64,000 nucleotides of DNA from Hyphomicrobiales bacterium (GTDB lineage Bacteria > Pseudomonadota > Alphaproteobacteria > Rhizobiales > Beijerinckiaceae), in NCBI GenBank assembly GCA_027487245.1, contig JAIYDY010000022.1:26275-90274 (forward strand). Reading direction: 5' to 3'. Below are positions 19,608 to 29,141 of this stretch, piece after piece. The position numbers and the translations under genes were made by a program. The first letter of the stretch is position 1. Every line of letters starts with the position of its first letter. Under the pieces are notes generated by a model, which saw nothing but the letters and a program-made list of their open reading frames with translations, had not been told where the DNA came from and made no database searches.

Positions 19608-20234
19608 TCAGATGTCGAGGAACACGGTTTCGCCATCGCCCTGAAGGCGGATGTCGAAGCGGTAGAGCGGCTTGCCGTCACGCAGGCTCAGGCTGGCGAT
19701 CAGCGTTTGCCGGCGATGCACCTGCTCGATCAGGGCCAGCACCGGATCGGCAGCATTGGCGGCGGCCTCGTCGGAGAAGTAGAGCCGCGTGCTGAGGCCG
19801 ATGTTGATGCCGCGCGCCACGATCCACAGGCTGATGTGCGGGGCCATCAGCCGGCCATCGCGCCCTGCCACCGGTCCGGGCTTGACGGTGTCAAAGCCCC
19901 ACAAGCCGGTGTCGAAATCGGTGATCACGCGGCCCCATCCGCGAAAGCCGGGTGCGACCTCGCCGCTGCGCGGGTCGCCGGGGTGGGCGTGGATGCCGTT
20001 TGCATCCGCCTGCCAGGTTTCGATCAGCACATCCTTCACCGGCGCGCCGGTGCCATCCAGCACCACGCCTTCGATGCGGATGCGCTCGCCGGCCGCGTGC
20101 GGCCCGGCAATGTCATGACCAAGCTCGTTGCTGTAGATGTCGAAGCCCGCAGCGCCGGGCGCAAGACCGATGTGGACGTACGGACCGGCGGTCTGCGACG
20201 CGGTTTCCTTCAGTTCGTGCAAGGCTTGCGGCAT
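19608..20234 (-). CDS. pcaG: Protocatechuate 3,4-dioxygenase alpha subunit
   Basis: Alpha subunit (208 residues) of the intradiol ring-cleavage dioxygenase that opens protocatechuate to beta-carboxy-cis,cis-muconate. It has the beta-sandwich fold marks ETASQTAGPYVHIGLAPG and DVLIETWQADANGIHAHP, and PHISLWIVARGINIGL. It lacks the Tyr/His iron ligands, as alpha subunits do. It starts three bases after the pcaH stop. Short spacing shows coupled expression with pcaH and the downstream BKACE. Confidence 0.95.
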   Translation of the reverse strand: MPQALHELKETASQTAGPYVHIGLAPGAAGFDIYSNELGHDIAGPHAAGERIRIEGVVLDGTGAPVKDVLIETWQADANGIHAHPGDPRSGEVAPGFRGWGRVITDFDTGLWGFDTVKPGPVAGRDGRLMAPHISLWIVARGINIGLSTRLYFSDEAAANAADPVLALIEQVHRRQTLIASLSLRDGKPLYRFDIRLQGDGETVFLDI

Positions 20235-20237
20235 GGC

Positions 20238-20963
20238 TCAGTTTCCTTCCAGCCGGTTCTCGAACAGCGTCGAGCGCGTGCCGCGCAGAATGATGTCGAA
20301 CTTGTAGGCCAGGCAATCGAACGGCACCGCCGCGCTCATGTCCAGCGGCGCGATGAGCTGCTCGATGGCGCGTGGATCAGGGATCGAGCGCACGATCGGG
20401 CAACGCTGGATCAGCGGATCGCCCTCGAAGTACATCTGCGTGATCAGCCGCTGGGCAAAGCCCGAGCCGAACACCGAGATATGGATGTGGGCCGGCCGCC
20501 AGTTGTTGACCCAGTTGCGCCAGGGGTAGGCACCGGGCTTGATGGTGCGGAAGGCATAGCCGCCAGCGGCATCGGTCAGGGTGCGGCCGCAGCCGCCGAA
20601 ATTGGGATCGATGGGTGCCAGGTAAGCGTCCTTGCGGTGCCGATAGCGCCCGCCGGCATTGGCCTGCCAGATCTCGACCAGCGTGCCCGGCACGGGCCGG
20701 CCGCTCTCGTCGAGGACGCGGCCATGCACGATGATACGCTCGCCCACCGGATCGCCCGTATGGGCGTAGTTGCGGATCAGGTCGGCATCGCCCGGATCGA
20801 TGTCGCCATGGCCGAACACCGGACCTGTCAACTCGGAGGCCGAATTCTCGATCGACAACAGCGCAAGGCGCGGCGACCGGGCCACGGAGGTCTTGTAGTC
20901 CGGCGTCAGGGCCGGCGGATGCCAGGTGCGGTCACGCTGGAAGAAGGCGGCGGGCTTGGTCAT
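20238..20963 (-). CDS. pcaH: Protocatechuate 3,4-dioxygenase beta subunit
   Basis: Iron-bearing catalytic beta subunit, 241 residues from the ATG at 20963 (a TTG six codons upstream is also open). The four Fe(III) ligands are present as Tyr107 (GGRYRHR), Tyr146 (PGAYPW), His159 and His161 (RPAHIHISV), matching the Pseudomonas positions to within one residue. It works with PcaG in the cytoplasm on protocatechuate. The gene lies 86 bases after the aroE-like gene, which would feed quinate or shikimate carbon towards protocatechuate. The later enzymes PcaB, PcaC and PcaD are not in the window. Confidence 0.95.
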   Translation of the reverse strand: MTKPAAFFQRDRTWHPPALTPDYKTSVARSPRLALLSIENSASELTGPVFGHGDIDPGDADLIRNYAHTGDPVGERIIVHGRVLDESGRPVPGTLVEIWQANAGGRYRHRKDAYLAPIDPNFGGCGRTLTDAAGGYAFRTIKPGAYPWRNWVNNWRPAHIHISVFGSGFAQRLITQMYFEGDPLIQRCPIVRSIPDPRAIEQLIAPLDMSAAVPFDCLAYKFDIILRGTRSTLFENRLEGN

Positions 20964-21049
20964 ACAGCTGTCTTTCGGCAAGGTTGGACCATGATGGAGC
21001 GCGGTGTGCGCGCAGTTTCGCGGAAGGAAGCTTGCGGTGCGCCATGCCC

Positions 21050-21889
21050 TTACTCCGGCACCTGCAAGGCTGTCCTGAGCTGGCCGGCGTCGAGGCCGAG
21101 CCCGGTGAAGATGCGCCAGGCATCTATGCCCTGATGGAAGAAGAGTTCGTAGCCGGAGATCATCGCCAGTCCCTCTGCGGCGGCATCGCGCAGGAACTCG
21201 GTCTCGACCGGCGTATAGACCGCATCGAAGGCCCAGGCAGCGCCGCGCAAGGCGCTGCGCACCAGGGGTGTGCCCTCAAGTCCGACCATGCCCACCGGCG
21301 TGCAGTTGATGATGCCCTCGGAGCCTGGGGCAAGAGCTTCGGCATCGGCACCGGCGATGGCGGCCAGACCGGGACGGGCCTGCCACAGTGCGCCGCACAG
21401 GGCCTCTGCCTTGGCCACGTCGCGGTCGACGATGGCGATGTCGGTCAGCCCGAGGGCCACCAGCCCGAAGGCGACAGCCTTGCCGACACCCCCGGCGCCG
21501 ATCATCAGCACCCTGCCGGCAGGCCGGCTGCCGAGTGCGGCGCGATAGGCCGCCATGAAGCCGGAATGATCGGTGTTGAAGCCGCGCGGACCATCGGACT
21601 CGAAGACCACCGTGTTGACCGCGCCCATGGCGCGCACCAGAGAATCGTCGATGCGCACCTTCGCCGTCACGACCTCCTTGTAGGGATAAGTGACATTGAC
21701 TCCCCGGTAGCCGCCCGCCTCGCACAGCGCGAAGGTGCCGTCGAAATCCAGACCCAGATGGCGCGGCACGATCTGGTCATAGCTCACGATGCGTTGCACC
21801 TGCCGGCCTGCCAGCCGGTGCAGCTCGGGCGACTGCGATGCGGCGATGTTGTCGCCGATCAGGCCAAGGCGGATGGGTGCGTTCCGCAT
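21050..21889 (-). CDS. Shikimate/quinate dehydrogenase-like protein (AroE family)
   Basis: AroE-family NAD(P)-dependent dehydrogenase of 279 residues. Catalytic Lys71 (NVTYPYKE) and Asp107 (NTDHSGF) are present, and the nucleotide-binding loop is GAGGVG at 131-136. The position at the head of the pcaH-pcaG-BKACE operon favours a catabolic role, oxidising quinate or shikimate towards 3-dehydroshikimate and protocatechuate, rather than the biosynthetic AroE role. The dehydratase needed to form protocatechuate is not in the window. Cofactor preference is not obvious from sequence. Confidence 0.85.
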   Translation of the reverse strand: MRNAPIRLGLIGDNIAASQSPELHRLAGRQVQRIVSYDQIVPRHLGLDFDGTFALCEAGGYRGVNVTYPYKEVVTAKVRIDDSLVRAMGAVNTVVFESDGPRGFNTDHSGFMAAYRAALGSRPAGRVLMIGAGGVGKAVAFGLVALGLTDIAIVDRDVAKAEALCGALWQARPGLAAIAGADAEALAPGSEGIINCTPVGMVGLEGTPLVRSALRGAAWAFDAVYTPVETEFLRDAAAEGLAMISGYELFFHQGIDAWRIFTGLGLDAGQLRTALQVPE

Positions 21890-22293
21890 CGTTCAGCCCC
21901 CTGCCTTGAAGCGGTGCCGCTGCAACCGTGCTGTCATGCCGATCGCCGGGATGGCCGACACCATCCAGACCAGCGGTGGCGGCAGATGCTTTGTCACCGG
22001 GCTCCATGAGACCATGATCCGGCTGACCGTCGGCGTGCCTGCCGCCATGCCGACGTCGATCCCATGCATCAATGCTTCGGCAAGGCCAGACATGCGGATC
22101 ATGGCCGCGACAGACGGGATACCGTCGCATTCATTTGGAGGCTGGAAGGTGCAACGGTCGCAAGGAGTCGTTCGCTCATCAGACCAGTGTTCAATGGAGC
22201 CCGGGAAATTGCAATCGGGCGTGCGGCGGTATCAGCCCGTCTGGGAAGGAGAATGCTGACCGATGTGGCATCGCCAGCCTATCTCCAGCGCCT
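21890..22293. other. Long gap between the aroE-like and DadA-like genes
   Basis: About 400 bases without a confident gene. The left half holds the possible transporter remnant; the right half is less GC-rich and includes GGAAGGAGAATGCTG-like sequence at about 22240-22255 on the plus strand with no convincing reading frame after it. A promoter for the aroE-pca operon should lie here, but no clear -35/-10 pair was found. Confidence 0.4.
21893..22102 (-). pseudogene. Possible decayed tail of a membrane transporter
   Basis: A short open stretch ends four bases before the aroE-like start and reads HLPPPLVWMVSAIPAIGM followed by a basic tail, like the last helix of an MFS transporter. Nothing upstream in the same frame continues as transporter sequence, and I see no start or ribosome site. 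It may be what remains of an aromatic-acid permease deleted from this operon, or it may be chance. Low confidence. Confidence 0.25.
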
Positions 22294-23622
22294 TCAGCGG
22301 TCCCGTCCGCCGCCGAACCGCTCCGCTGCATAGGGTGTGGGATCGGTGAACGGCGTTTTCCCTGTCATCAACTCCGCCAGCAATCTGCCTGTCACGGGTC
22401 CCAGCGTGAAGCCATGATGGGCATGGCCGAAGGCGAACCAGAGGCCGGGATGGCGTGCCGCCTTGCCGATGACCGGTTTCATGTCGGGAAGGCAGGGCCG
22501 GGACCCGCACCACGGCTCGGGATCGAGCGCGCGGCCCAGCGGAAACAGAAGTCTGGCCGCTGCTTCGGCCTCCACGAGTTGTCTCGACATGGCGGGCGCG
22601 TCGCGTTCCGCCAGTTCGACACCGGTTGTCAGCCGGATGCCCTGACGCATCGGCGAAAGCACATAGCCAGCCTCCGGATCGCAGACGGGATGGGCCAGGC
22701 CCCGGCCCTCATCGACCGCATAGTGCATGTGATAGCCGCGCTTGAAAGCCAGCGGGAAGCGGTAGCCCAGCCGTTGGCACAGATCGCCCGACCATGGCCC
22801 CAGGGCGACCACCACCTCGGCTCCGGTGCAGGCGACGGAGTCTTCGCCGACCGACCAGCCTGCGGCGCTCCGGTCAAGGGTCATGGCATCCGCCTTCATC
22901 AGGACACCGCCGCGTGCGACGAAGAGTGCAGCATAGGCGCGCGTCAGTCCGCCAGGATCAGACGAGGTAACCGGATCGCGCCAGTGGATGGCGCCGGCAA
23001 GGTTCGACAGGTGGGGCTCGAGCCCCCGGAGCGCAGCGGCATCGAGCACATCGTGGCGCAGGCCGTAGGCGGCAAGGCCGGTGGCGGCCTTCTTGGCGCG
23101 TGCAAGATCCACGGCGCGGGGGTAGATCTCGATCCAGCCGCCGTCGCGCATCAGAGACTGCGCGCCAGCGGCACCGACCAGGGCCTCATGCTCATGGATC
23201 GAGGCTTCGATCAGGGGCAGCATCTCGGCTGCCACCCGTGCGAGCCGGGACTTGCCGGAATGCCACCAGTAGCGCGCAAGCCAGGGCAGCATGCGGGGAA
23301 GATACGATGGCGAATAGCGCAATGCCGTCGTGCGGTTCGAGGCGTAGCGGACCAGCTGGGCAAGGTCGTGCGGCATGGCGTAGGGGATCACCGACGAGCG
23401 CTCGACAAGGCCGGCATTGCCGTGGCTGGTCTCCGCTCCGGGTTCACCCCGGTCGACAAGAATGACGGCTCGTCCTCGGGCCTGGAGATGCAGCGCCACC
23501 GAGACACCGATGATCCCGGCTCCCAGCACGATCACATCACAGCTTATGCCAGCCGGGTTGCTGCTTGTCTTGCGACCGGGGTCGCCACTTGCGTGGTTGG
23601 CCGGCTTGCTGCTGGAGTCCAA
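22294..23622 (-). CDS. FAD-dependent D-amino acid dehydrogenase-like oxidoreductase (DadA family)
   Basis: DAO-fold flavoprotein of about 442 residues. FAD-binding GxGxxG is at about 34-39 (VIVLGAGIIGVSVAL) followed by the acidic loop and ETSHGNAGLVE, a DadA-like mark. The C-terminal FAD closure is FAFGHAHHGFTLGPVTGRLLAE. The TTG at 23622 is chosen because GAGG stands eight bases upstream; the frame stays open further but would run into the divergent regulator. DadA-type enzymes oxidise D-amino acids or related imino acids and pass electrons to the respiratory chain. It diverges from the rpiR-like gene, so it probably shares control with the plus-strand peptide operon. Confidence 0.85.
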   Translation of the reverse strand: MDSSSKPANHASGDPGRKTSSNPAGISCDVIVLGAGIIGVSVALHLQARGRAVILVDRGEPGAETSHGNAGLVERSSVIPYAMPHDLAQLVRYASNRTTALRYSPSYLPRMLPWLARYWWHSGKSRLARVAAEMLPLIEASIHEHEALVGAAGAQSLMRDGGWIEIYPRAVDLARAKKAATGLAAYGLRHDVLDAAALRGLEPHLSNLAGAIHWRDPVTSSDPGGLTRAYAALFVARGGVLMKADAMTLDRSAAGWSVGEDSVACTGAEVVVALGPWSGDLCQRLGYRFPLAFKRGYHMHYAVDEGRGLAHPVCDPEAGYVLSPMRQGIRLTTGVELAERDAPAMSRQLVEAEAAARLLFPLGRALDPEPWCGSRPCLPDMKPVIGKAARHPGLWFAFGHAHHGFTLGPVTGRLLAELMTGKTPFTDPTPYAAERFGGGRDR

Positions 23623-23773
23623 ATGGATTGCCTCGAATGCAGCGTTCCCGGATAGGTCCGGGAATGGCGCAATTTTCGGCAGATGGCCCGGTCTCGCAGA
23701 AATTTGCAAGAAAAAAACTTTGTGTTGACATAATGACAGAAAACTTTCTTCATCGCGTGGCGGGCAACTGATC
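23623..23773. promoter_or_regulatory. AT-rich divergent promoter region of the RpiR-like regulator
   Basis: The only strongly AT-rich stretch of this region (about 23690-23750) lies between the divergent DadA-like and rpiR-like genes. TTGACA at 23725-23730 is a good -35 for the plus strand, but the -10 at the right distance is weak. AGAAAACTTTCT (23738-23749) has perfect five-base arms around AC and could be the RpiR operator, since RpiR proteins bind A/T-rich palindromes near their own genes. Confidence 0.45.
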
Positions 23774-24652
23774 ATGACCTCGAACCTCCGCCAGAGACTG
23801 CAGGCATGTCTGCTGGATGGCTCCAAGGCCGACAAGGCGATCGCGAGCTACATGCTTGCGCAGCTCGCGGGCATGCCGTTCGAGACAGCCGCGACACTGG
23901 CCAGCAAGGTTGCAGTGAGCGAGGCGACGATCGGCCGGTTCTGCCGCTCGCTCGGCTACAAGAGCTTCCGCGATCTCAAGCAGCAGCTCAGGCAGGATAT
24001 CGGAGACAGGCCCTGGCTGATCTCGGACCGGCTGGAGGACTTCCGCCAGCGCAGCCTCTCGGGAGAGGACCAGTTGGCGCGCTCGCTGCAACTGGAGATC
24101 GCCGGCCTCGTCGGGCTTTACGAGCTCGCCCATTCGGAATCCTGGAAGCGTACCGTTTCCCGGCTGGCCACGGCACCGTCGATCTTCGTGGCCGGTTTCC
24201 AGACCGAGCGCGGGATGGCGCAGTATCTGGTCAACCAGCTGCACTATCTGCGCGACGGGGTCAGGCTGCTCGACATGGCGGGTGGCAACTTCTCGGAGGT
24301 GCTGCTCTCGGACGCAGCCGCGCCCAGCCTCGTGATCTTCGAGGCGCGGCGCTATTCACGGCTGGCCAAGGTGCTGGCCCAGGAGGCGAAGGCTGCGGGC
24401 CTGCACACCATCCTCGTCACGGACGCGTTCTGCGACTGGGGCCGGGCACTGGTCGACGAGATGTTCGTGGTCTCGACGGAGTTCAACCTGTTCTGGGATT
24501 CGTCCGCCCAGATGGCGAGCCTGGTCAGCCTGCTCGTCAACGCGATCTTCATCGAGCTTGGCCCGCAGGTCGAGGCGCGCATGGACCGGATCGCCGCCCT
24601 GCACGGGCGCGTCACCGGCAATGTCGGGGACAACACCGGCCCCGTGACCTGA
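23774..24652 (+). CDS. RpiR-family transcriptional regulator with SIS domain
   Basis: RpiR regulator of 292 residues: an N-terminal helix-turn-helix (about 1-77, with LASKVAVSEATIGRFCRSLGY as the recognition region) and a C-terminal SIS sugar/phosphate-binding domain (about 125-270). It stands at the head of a plus-strand peptide-transport operon and opposite the DadA-like gene, the usual place for a local regulator. The effector is unknown; SIS domains usually bind phosphosugars, yet its neighbours handle peptides and amino acids. Confidence 0.9.
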   Translation: MTSNLRQRLQACLLDGSKADKAIASYMLAQLAGMPFETAATLASKVAVSEATIGRFCRSLGYKSFRDLKQQLRQDIGDRPWLISDRLEDFRQRSLSGEDQLARSLQLEIAGLVGLYELAHSESWKRTVSRLATAPSIFVAGFQTERGMAQYLVNQLHYLRDGVRLLDMAGGNFSEVLLSDAAAPSLVIFEARRYSRLAKVLAQEAKAAGLHTILVTDAFCDWGRALVDEMFVVSTEFNLFWDSSAQMASLVSLLVNAIFIELGPQVEARMDRIAALHGRVTGNVGDNTGPVT

Positions 24653-24800
24653 TACGGCAGGCCGCCGCAAGACCGACAGGAAGCGCCGGAGGCGCAGGCC
24701 TGCGCCACCCTTGTCTCGCTCAGGGGATGCACTGGCATTGCCAGTCATCCTTGCCGACACGGCCACTTATCACGTTCCGCACAGCGCTTGGGAGAACACC

Positions 24801-26372
24801 ATGAAGACGATCCTCAAGGCTGCCCTTTTCGGGGCCAGCCTCTGCACGCTCATGGGCAGCAGCGCGCTCGCCCAGAATGCCACCTTCGTGCTAGGCTCCC
24901 GCGAGGTCGGCGCGCCGAGCTACAATCCTATCAAGGCAACGCGCCTCAACGCCGCCAACACCTTCATCTATGACCGAATGGTCATTCAGGACGCGGACCA
25001 GAGCTTCCACGGGCAGCTCGCCACCTCGTGGGAAGCCGCCGCGGACGGCATGAGCTGGACCTTCAAGCTCAGGCCCAACGTCAAGTTCCATGACGGCGAG
25101 CCGTTCAACGCCCAGACGATCGTGTGGTGGGTGCCAAAGTTCAAGGGCACCGAGAATGCCTTCATGACCGACGCCATCGACAAGGTCGAGGTGGTCGATG
25201 ATCTGACCGTGCGCTTCGTGATGAAGACGCCCGATCCGAACATGCTGTTCAACATGGCCTCGACCTTCATGGGCGTCCCCTCGCCCAAGGCCTTCGATGC
25301 GCTCGGGGACCGCTATGGCGTGGCGGGGGCAGTCGGCACCGGTCCGTTCAAGCTGGAGAGCTTCACGGTCGGCCAGCAGACCGTGCTGGTGCGCAATGAC
25401 GCCTACAACTCTGCCTCTGCGCTGTCGGCCAACAAGGGGCCGGCGAAGATCGCGCGGCTGACCATCCGCGAGATCGCGGAGGATTCCACCGCCTTCCTCG
25501 AACTGAGGACGGGCGGCGTCGACATGCTGATGAGCGTGCCAACCGACTTCCTGCCCCGCCTCTCCGCCGAGCGCGGGACCAAGGTGATGACCCTTCCGGG
25601 AACGGAGGTCTACTACATGCCGATGAACACCGCGGTGGAGCCATTCACCGACATCAAGGTGCGCGAGGCCGTGGCCTTCGCCGTCAACCAGAAGGAAATC
25701 CTCGACAGCCTCTTCGGCGGGGTGGGCGCGGTCGCCAACACCTTCCTGATCTCTGGGCTGGCAGAGTCGAAGGTCGATCCGAAGCTGATGATCTCGTACG
25801 ATCCGTCGCGGTCGCGGAAGGCTCTGGACGAGGCCGGCTGGGTGGCAGGCCCCGATGGCATCCGCGCCAAGGGCGGCGTCAAGCTCCAGGTCAAGCTCTG
25901 GACCCAGAACGGCACCGAGTTCAAGCGCGTCACCGAGGTGATCCAGGCGCAGCTCAAGGCTGTCGGCATCGGTGCCGACATCACCATCTTCGATGCCGCC
26001 ACCATCACCGCGCAGTACCGCCGGCGCACCGAGCACCAGCTAGCGGTCAGGGTTTACTCCTGGGCCAATGCCGACATTCTCGACTGGTTCCACTCCGGCA
26101 AGCGGCTCGGCCACCCGAACCACGCCATGTGGAACGATCCGAAGTCGGAAGAGCTCAACGAGAAGGCGATGAAGGGCTCGCGCACCTGGGACGAGCGCGT
26201 GACGAATTTCCGAGCCTACCACGAGCATCTGCTGTCCCAGTTCGTCTTCGCGCCGATCTATCAGCCGGTGCAGAACTTCGCCTTTTCCGAGGCGCGTCTG
26301 TCCATGCCGGCGGTCATTCGCGGCACGCGGCTTCAGGGCCAGACGGTGGTCGACATCGAGGTGAAGAGGTGA
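24801..26372 (+). CDS. Periplasmic peptide-binding protein, DppA family (second system)
   Basis: Family 5 solute-binding protein of 523 residues. The ATG at 24801 has GGGAG upstream and begins a Sec signal peptide (MKTILKAALFGASLCTLMGS, cleavage after SALAQ). Mature marks are RPNVKFHDGEPFNAQT and YDPSRSRKALDEAGW. It heads a five-gene importer with permeases and ATPases in the normal A-B-C-D-F order, unlike the first system. Ligand unknown; the MlrC peptidase at the end of the operon suggests peptides, perhaps with D-residues given the nearby DadA-like gene. Confidence 0.9.
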   Translation: MKTILKAALFGASLCTLMGSSALAQNATFVLGSREVGAPSYNPIKATRLNAANTFIYDRMVIQDADQSFHGQLATSWEAAADGMSWTFKLRPNVKFHDGEPFNAQTIVWWVPKFKGTENAFMTDAIDKVEVVDDLTVRFVMKTPDPNMLFNMASTFMGVPSPKAFDALGDRYGVAGAVGTGPFKLESFTVGQQTVLVRNDAYNSASALSANKGPAKIARLTIREIAEDSTAFLELRTGGVDMLMSVPTDFLPRLSAERGTKVMTLPGTEVYYMPMNTAVEPFTDIKVREAVAFAVNQKEILDSLFGGVGAVANTFLISGLAESKVDPKLMISYDPSRSRKALDEAGWVAGPDGIRAKGGVKLQVKLWTQNGTEFKRVTEVIQAQLKAVGIGADITIFDAATITAQYRRRTEHQLAVRVYSWANADILDWFHSGKRLGHPNHAMWNDPKSEELNEKAMKGSRTWDERVTNFRAYHEHLLSQFVFAPIYQPVQNFAFSEARLSMPAVIRGTRLQGQTVVDIEVKR

Positions 26373-26407
26373 GGCATCCACCAGCGGGCTGACGGCAGGC
26401 AGGCGAG

Positions 26408-27334
26408 ATGGCGCTCTTTCTGATCAGACGGCTTTTGCTGCTCATCCCGGTCTTCCTGGCCGTCTCGCTGGTCATCTTCATGATCATCCGGTTCGTACCG
26501 GGCGATCCGATCGACAACCTGCTCCAGATCGGGTCCACCGAGGAGCAGAAGACGGCGATGATCGCCGCCTACGGCCTCGACCGGGCCTTGCCGGTGCAAT
26601 ACGCCATCTGGCTTGGCAAGATGCTGCAGGGCGACCTCGGCGAGGCCATCATCCTGCGCCAGCCGGTGAGCACGCTGATCGCGCAGAACCTGCCGCACAG
26701 CCTGATCCTGGGCTCGCTCGCCCTCGCCTTCTCGACGCTGGTCGGGATCGCCACGGGGGCGCTGGCGGCGAGCTTCAAGGATGGCTGGCTCGACCGTCTG
26801 GTGATGACCCTCATCCTTCTGGGTTCGACCTTGCCGAGCTTCTGGCTTGGCCTGCTGATGATCCTGCTCTTTGCGGTGCAGCTGGGCTGGTTCCCGGTCT
26901 CGGGCGCGCGCAGCTGGAGCGCGCTGGTGCTGCCGGTGCTGACCATCGGGATCGGCGGCGTTGCCCTCGTGGCGCGCGTTACCCGCGCCGCCATGATCGA
27001 GATTGCGCGCAAGGACTTCGTGACAATGCTCCATGCCAAGGGCGTGCCGCCGCTGCAGATCCAGCTTGGCCATGTGCTGCGCCATGCCCTCCTGCCCGTC
27101 GTCACCATCCTGAGCCTGCGCATCGGCTGGGTGCTCGGCGGGGCCGTGACGATCGAATATGTCTTCGCCCGTCCCGGACTGGGTTCGCTGCTAATCACGT
27201 CGCTGAACCAGCGTGACTATCCGGTGGTGCAGGGCTGCCTGCTGATGCTCGCCATCGCGGTCATCCTGGGCACGCTGATCGGCGACATCGTGCAGGCAGC
27301 GATGGACCCACGCCTGCGGGAGACTCTGCGATGA
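26408..27334 (+). CDS. Peptide ABC permease, DppB family (second system)
   Basis: Inner-membrane permease of 308 residues. N-terminal helix MALFLIRRLLLLIPVFL, exposed RFVPGDPIDNLLQIG, and C-terminal PGLGSLLITSLNQRDYPVVQG are DppB marks. It starts 35 bases after the binding-protein gene and overlaps the DppC gene by four bases. It forms the membrane channel with the DppC-like partner. Confidence 0.92.
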   Translation: MALFLIRRLLLLIPVFLAVSLVIFMIIRFVPGDPIDNLLQIGSTEEQKTAMIAAYGLDRALPVQYAIWLGKMLQGDLGEAIILRQPVSTLIAQNLPHSLILGSLALAFSTLVGIATGALAASFKDGWLDRLVMTLILLGSTLPSFWLGLLMILLFAVQLGWFPVSGARSWSALVLPVLTIGIGGVALVARVTRAAMIEIARKDFVTMLHAKGVPPLQIQLGHVLRHALLPVVTILSLRIGWVLGGAVTIEYVFARPGLGSLLITSLNQRDYPVVQGCLLMLAIAVILGTLIGDIVQAAMDPRLRETLR

Positions 27335-28179
27335 CCATTCCATCCTCCGCCCTCGGCCGGCTGCTGCGCACCCCGCGTGGCCTCGGCGCGGCCATCGTCC
27401 TTGCCATCATCGTGCTGGCCGCCATCCTCGCCCCGGTGATCGCGCCTTACGACTATGCCGCCCAGAACCTGCGCAACGCCAACATGGACCCCGGCGCGCT
27501 GCACTGGCTCGGCACGGACGAGTTCGGCCGCGACCTGTTCTCGCGCATCATCTACGGTGCGCGCACCTCGCTCGCCGTCGGGGTAACCTCGATCTCGATC
27601 TCGATGGTCTGCGGCATGGCGCTGGGCGCTGCGGCCGGCTACTTCGGCGGTGCCTTCGACCGCGTCGTCACCATGGTGGTCGACCTCAGCTGGTCCTTTC
27701 CCGAGATCCTGCTGGCGCTGATCCTGATCGCGATCCTCGGGCCCGGGCTTGCCAGCACGATGATCGCCATTTCCATCGCCTATCTGGCGCAGTTCACGCG
27801 GCTGACCCGGGCGCAGGTGATGGCGCTGAAGAGCGAAACCTATGTCGAGGCCACCATCAGCCTGGGTGCCGGATCGGGCCACGTGCTGTTCCGCCACCTG
27901 CTGCCCAATGCCGTGACGCCGGTCATCGTCGCGGGGATGCTGGCGACGGGGGACGCCATCATCCTTGAAGCCACGCTGGGTTTCTTCGGGCTCGGCGCGC
28001 AACCGCCCACCCCGAGCTGGGGCGCAATGATGAGCTCGGGCACGGCGCAGATCTTCATCGCACCCTGGATCATCATCTTCCCTGGCCTCGCCATCGCCAT
28101 CACCGTCATCGCCATCAACCTTTTCGGCGATGCGCTGATCGATGCGCTCGACATCCGCCAGCGGTTGCGGGAGGGCTGA
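27331..28179 (+). CDS. Peptide ABC permease, DppC family (second system)
   Basis: Inner-membrane permease of 282 residues with GTDEFGRDLFSRIIYGAR after the first helix, the coupling segment YVEATISLGAGSGHVLFRH, and FFGLGAQPPTPSWGAMM near the end. The start overlaps the DppB stop by four bases (ATGA). It is paired with the preceding permease. Confidence 0.92.
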   Translation: MTIPSSALGRLLRTPRGLGAAIVLAIIVLAAILAPVIAPYDYAAQNLRNANMDPGALHWLGTDEFGRDLFSRIIYGARTSLAVGVTSISISMVCGMALGAAAGYFGGAFDRVVTMVVDLSWSFPEILLALILIAILGPGLASTMIAISIAYLAQFTRLTRAQVMALKSETYVEATISLGAGSGHVLFRHLLPNAVTPVIVAGMLATGDAIILEATLGFFGLGAQPPTPSWGAMMSSGTAQIFIAPWIIIFPGLAIAITVIAINLFGDALIDALDIRQRLREG

Positions 28180-28184
28180 CCGGG

Positions 28185-29141
28185 ATGGCGCTCCTCGATC
28201 TGTCCGACGTCACCGTTTCGATCGGTGTCCTGACGCCGCTCGACCGCATCGCCTTCTCGATCGAGGCGGGCGAGATCGTCGGCGTGGTCGGCGAAAGCGG
28301 CTCGGGCAAGTCGCTGACGGCCATGGCCGTGATGGGCCTGCTGCCGCTCATCGGCGGCAGGATCACCTCCGGCGCCGTGCGTTTCGCAGACGTTGAACTG
28401 AACAGGCTGCCGGAGAGGGACTACCGCGCGCTGCGGGGCCGCCGGATCGCGCTGATCAGCCAGAACCCGATGACCTCGCTCGATCCCATCCGCCGCGTCG
28501 GCGAGCAGATCGACCAGGTCTCGATGATGCACCTGGGGCTCGGTGCAGAACGGGCCAGGCTCCGCAGCGTGGACATGATGCGCCAGCTCAGGATCCCCGA
28601 GGCGGATGTCGTGCATGGCAACTATCCCCATCAGCTCTCGGGAGGCATGAAGCAACGCATCGTCATCGCCATGGCACTGGCGGCGGACCCCGAACTCATT
28701 GTCGCCGACGAGCCCACCACGGCGCTCGACGTGACCATCCAGGCCCAGATCATCCAGATCATGGTCGAGATGGCGCGGCGCAAGAACGTGGCGCTGATGC
28801 TGATCACCCACGATATGGGCGTGGTGGCACAGGCCTGTGACCGGGTCGTCGTGCTGTATGCGGGTCGCGTCGCGGAGACTGGCAGCGTCGAGCGCATCTT
28901 CGCTGCGCCCCGACACCCGTACACGAAAAGCCTGATCGGCTGCATTCCGGTGGAGGGCCTGCCGCCCGGCGGACTCAAGGGCATCGACGGCGTCGTGCCC
29001 GGCGTCGCGAACTATCCGACTGGCTGCCGCTTCCACCCGCGCTGCTCACTCGCCCAGGACCGATGCAAGATCGAAGCGCCGCTGCTGCGCGCGCTCGAAG
29101 AGGGGGCCGCCGCCTGCCATCTCGCAGGCGACCCGCCATGA
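28185..29141 (+). CDS. Peptide ABC ATP-binding protein, DppD family (second system)
   Basis: ATPase of 318 residues. Walker A GESGSGKSL, signature LSGGMKQRIVIAMAL, Walker [13 protein letters not shown], and the C-terminal Cys region TGCRFHPRCSLAQDRC. The start lies five bases after the DppC stop. It works with the DppF-like ATPase whose start overlaps this stop by four bases. Confidence 0.92.
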   Translation: MALLDLSDVTVSIGVLTPLDRIAFSIEAGEIVGVVGESGSGKSLTAMAVMGLLPLIGGRITSGAVRFADVELNRLPERDYRALRGRRIALISQNPMTSLDPIRRVGEQIDQVSMMHLGLGAERARLRSVDMMRQLRIPEADVVHGNYPHQLSGGMKQRIVIAMALAADPELIVADEPTTALDVTIQAQIIQIMVEMARRKNVALMLITHDMGVVAQACDRVVVLYAGRVAETGSVERIFAAPRHPYTKSLIGCIPVEGLPPGGLKGIDGVVPGVANYPTGCRFHPRCSLAQDRCKIEAPLLRALEEGAAACHLAGDPP

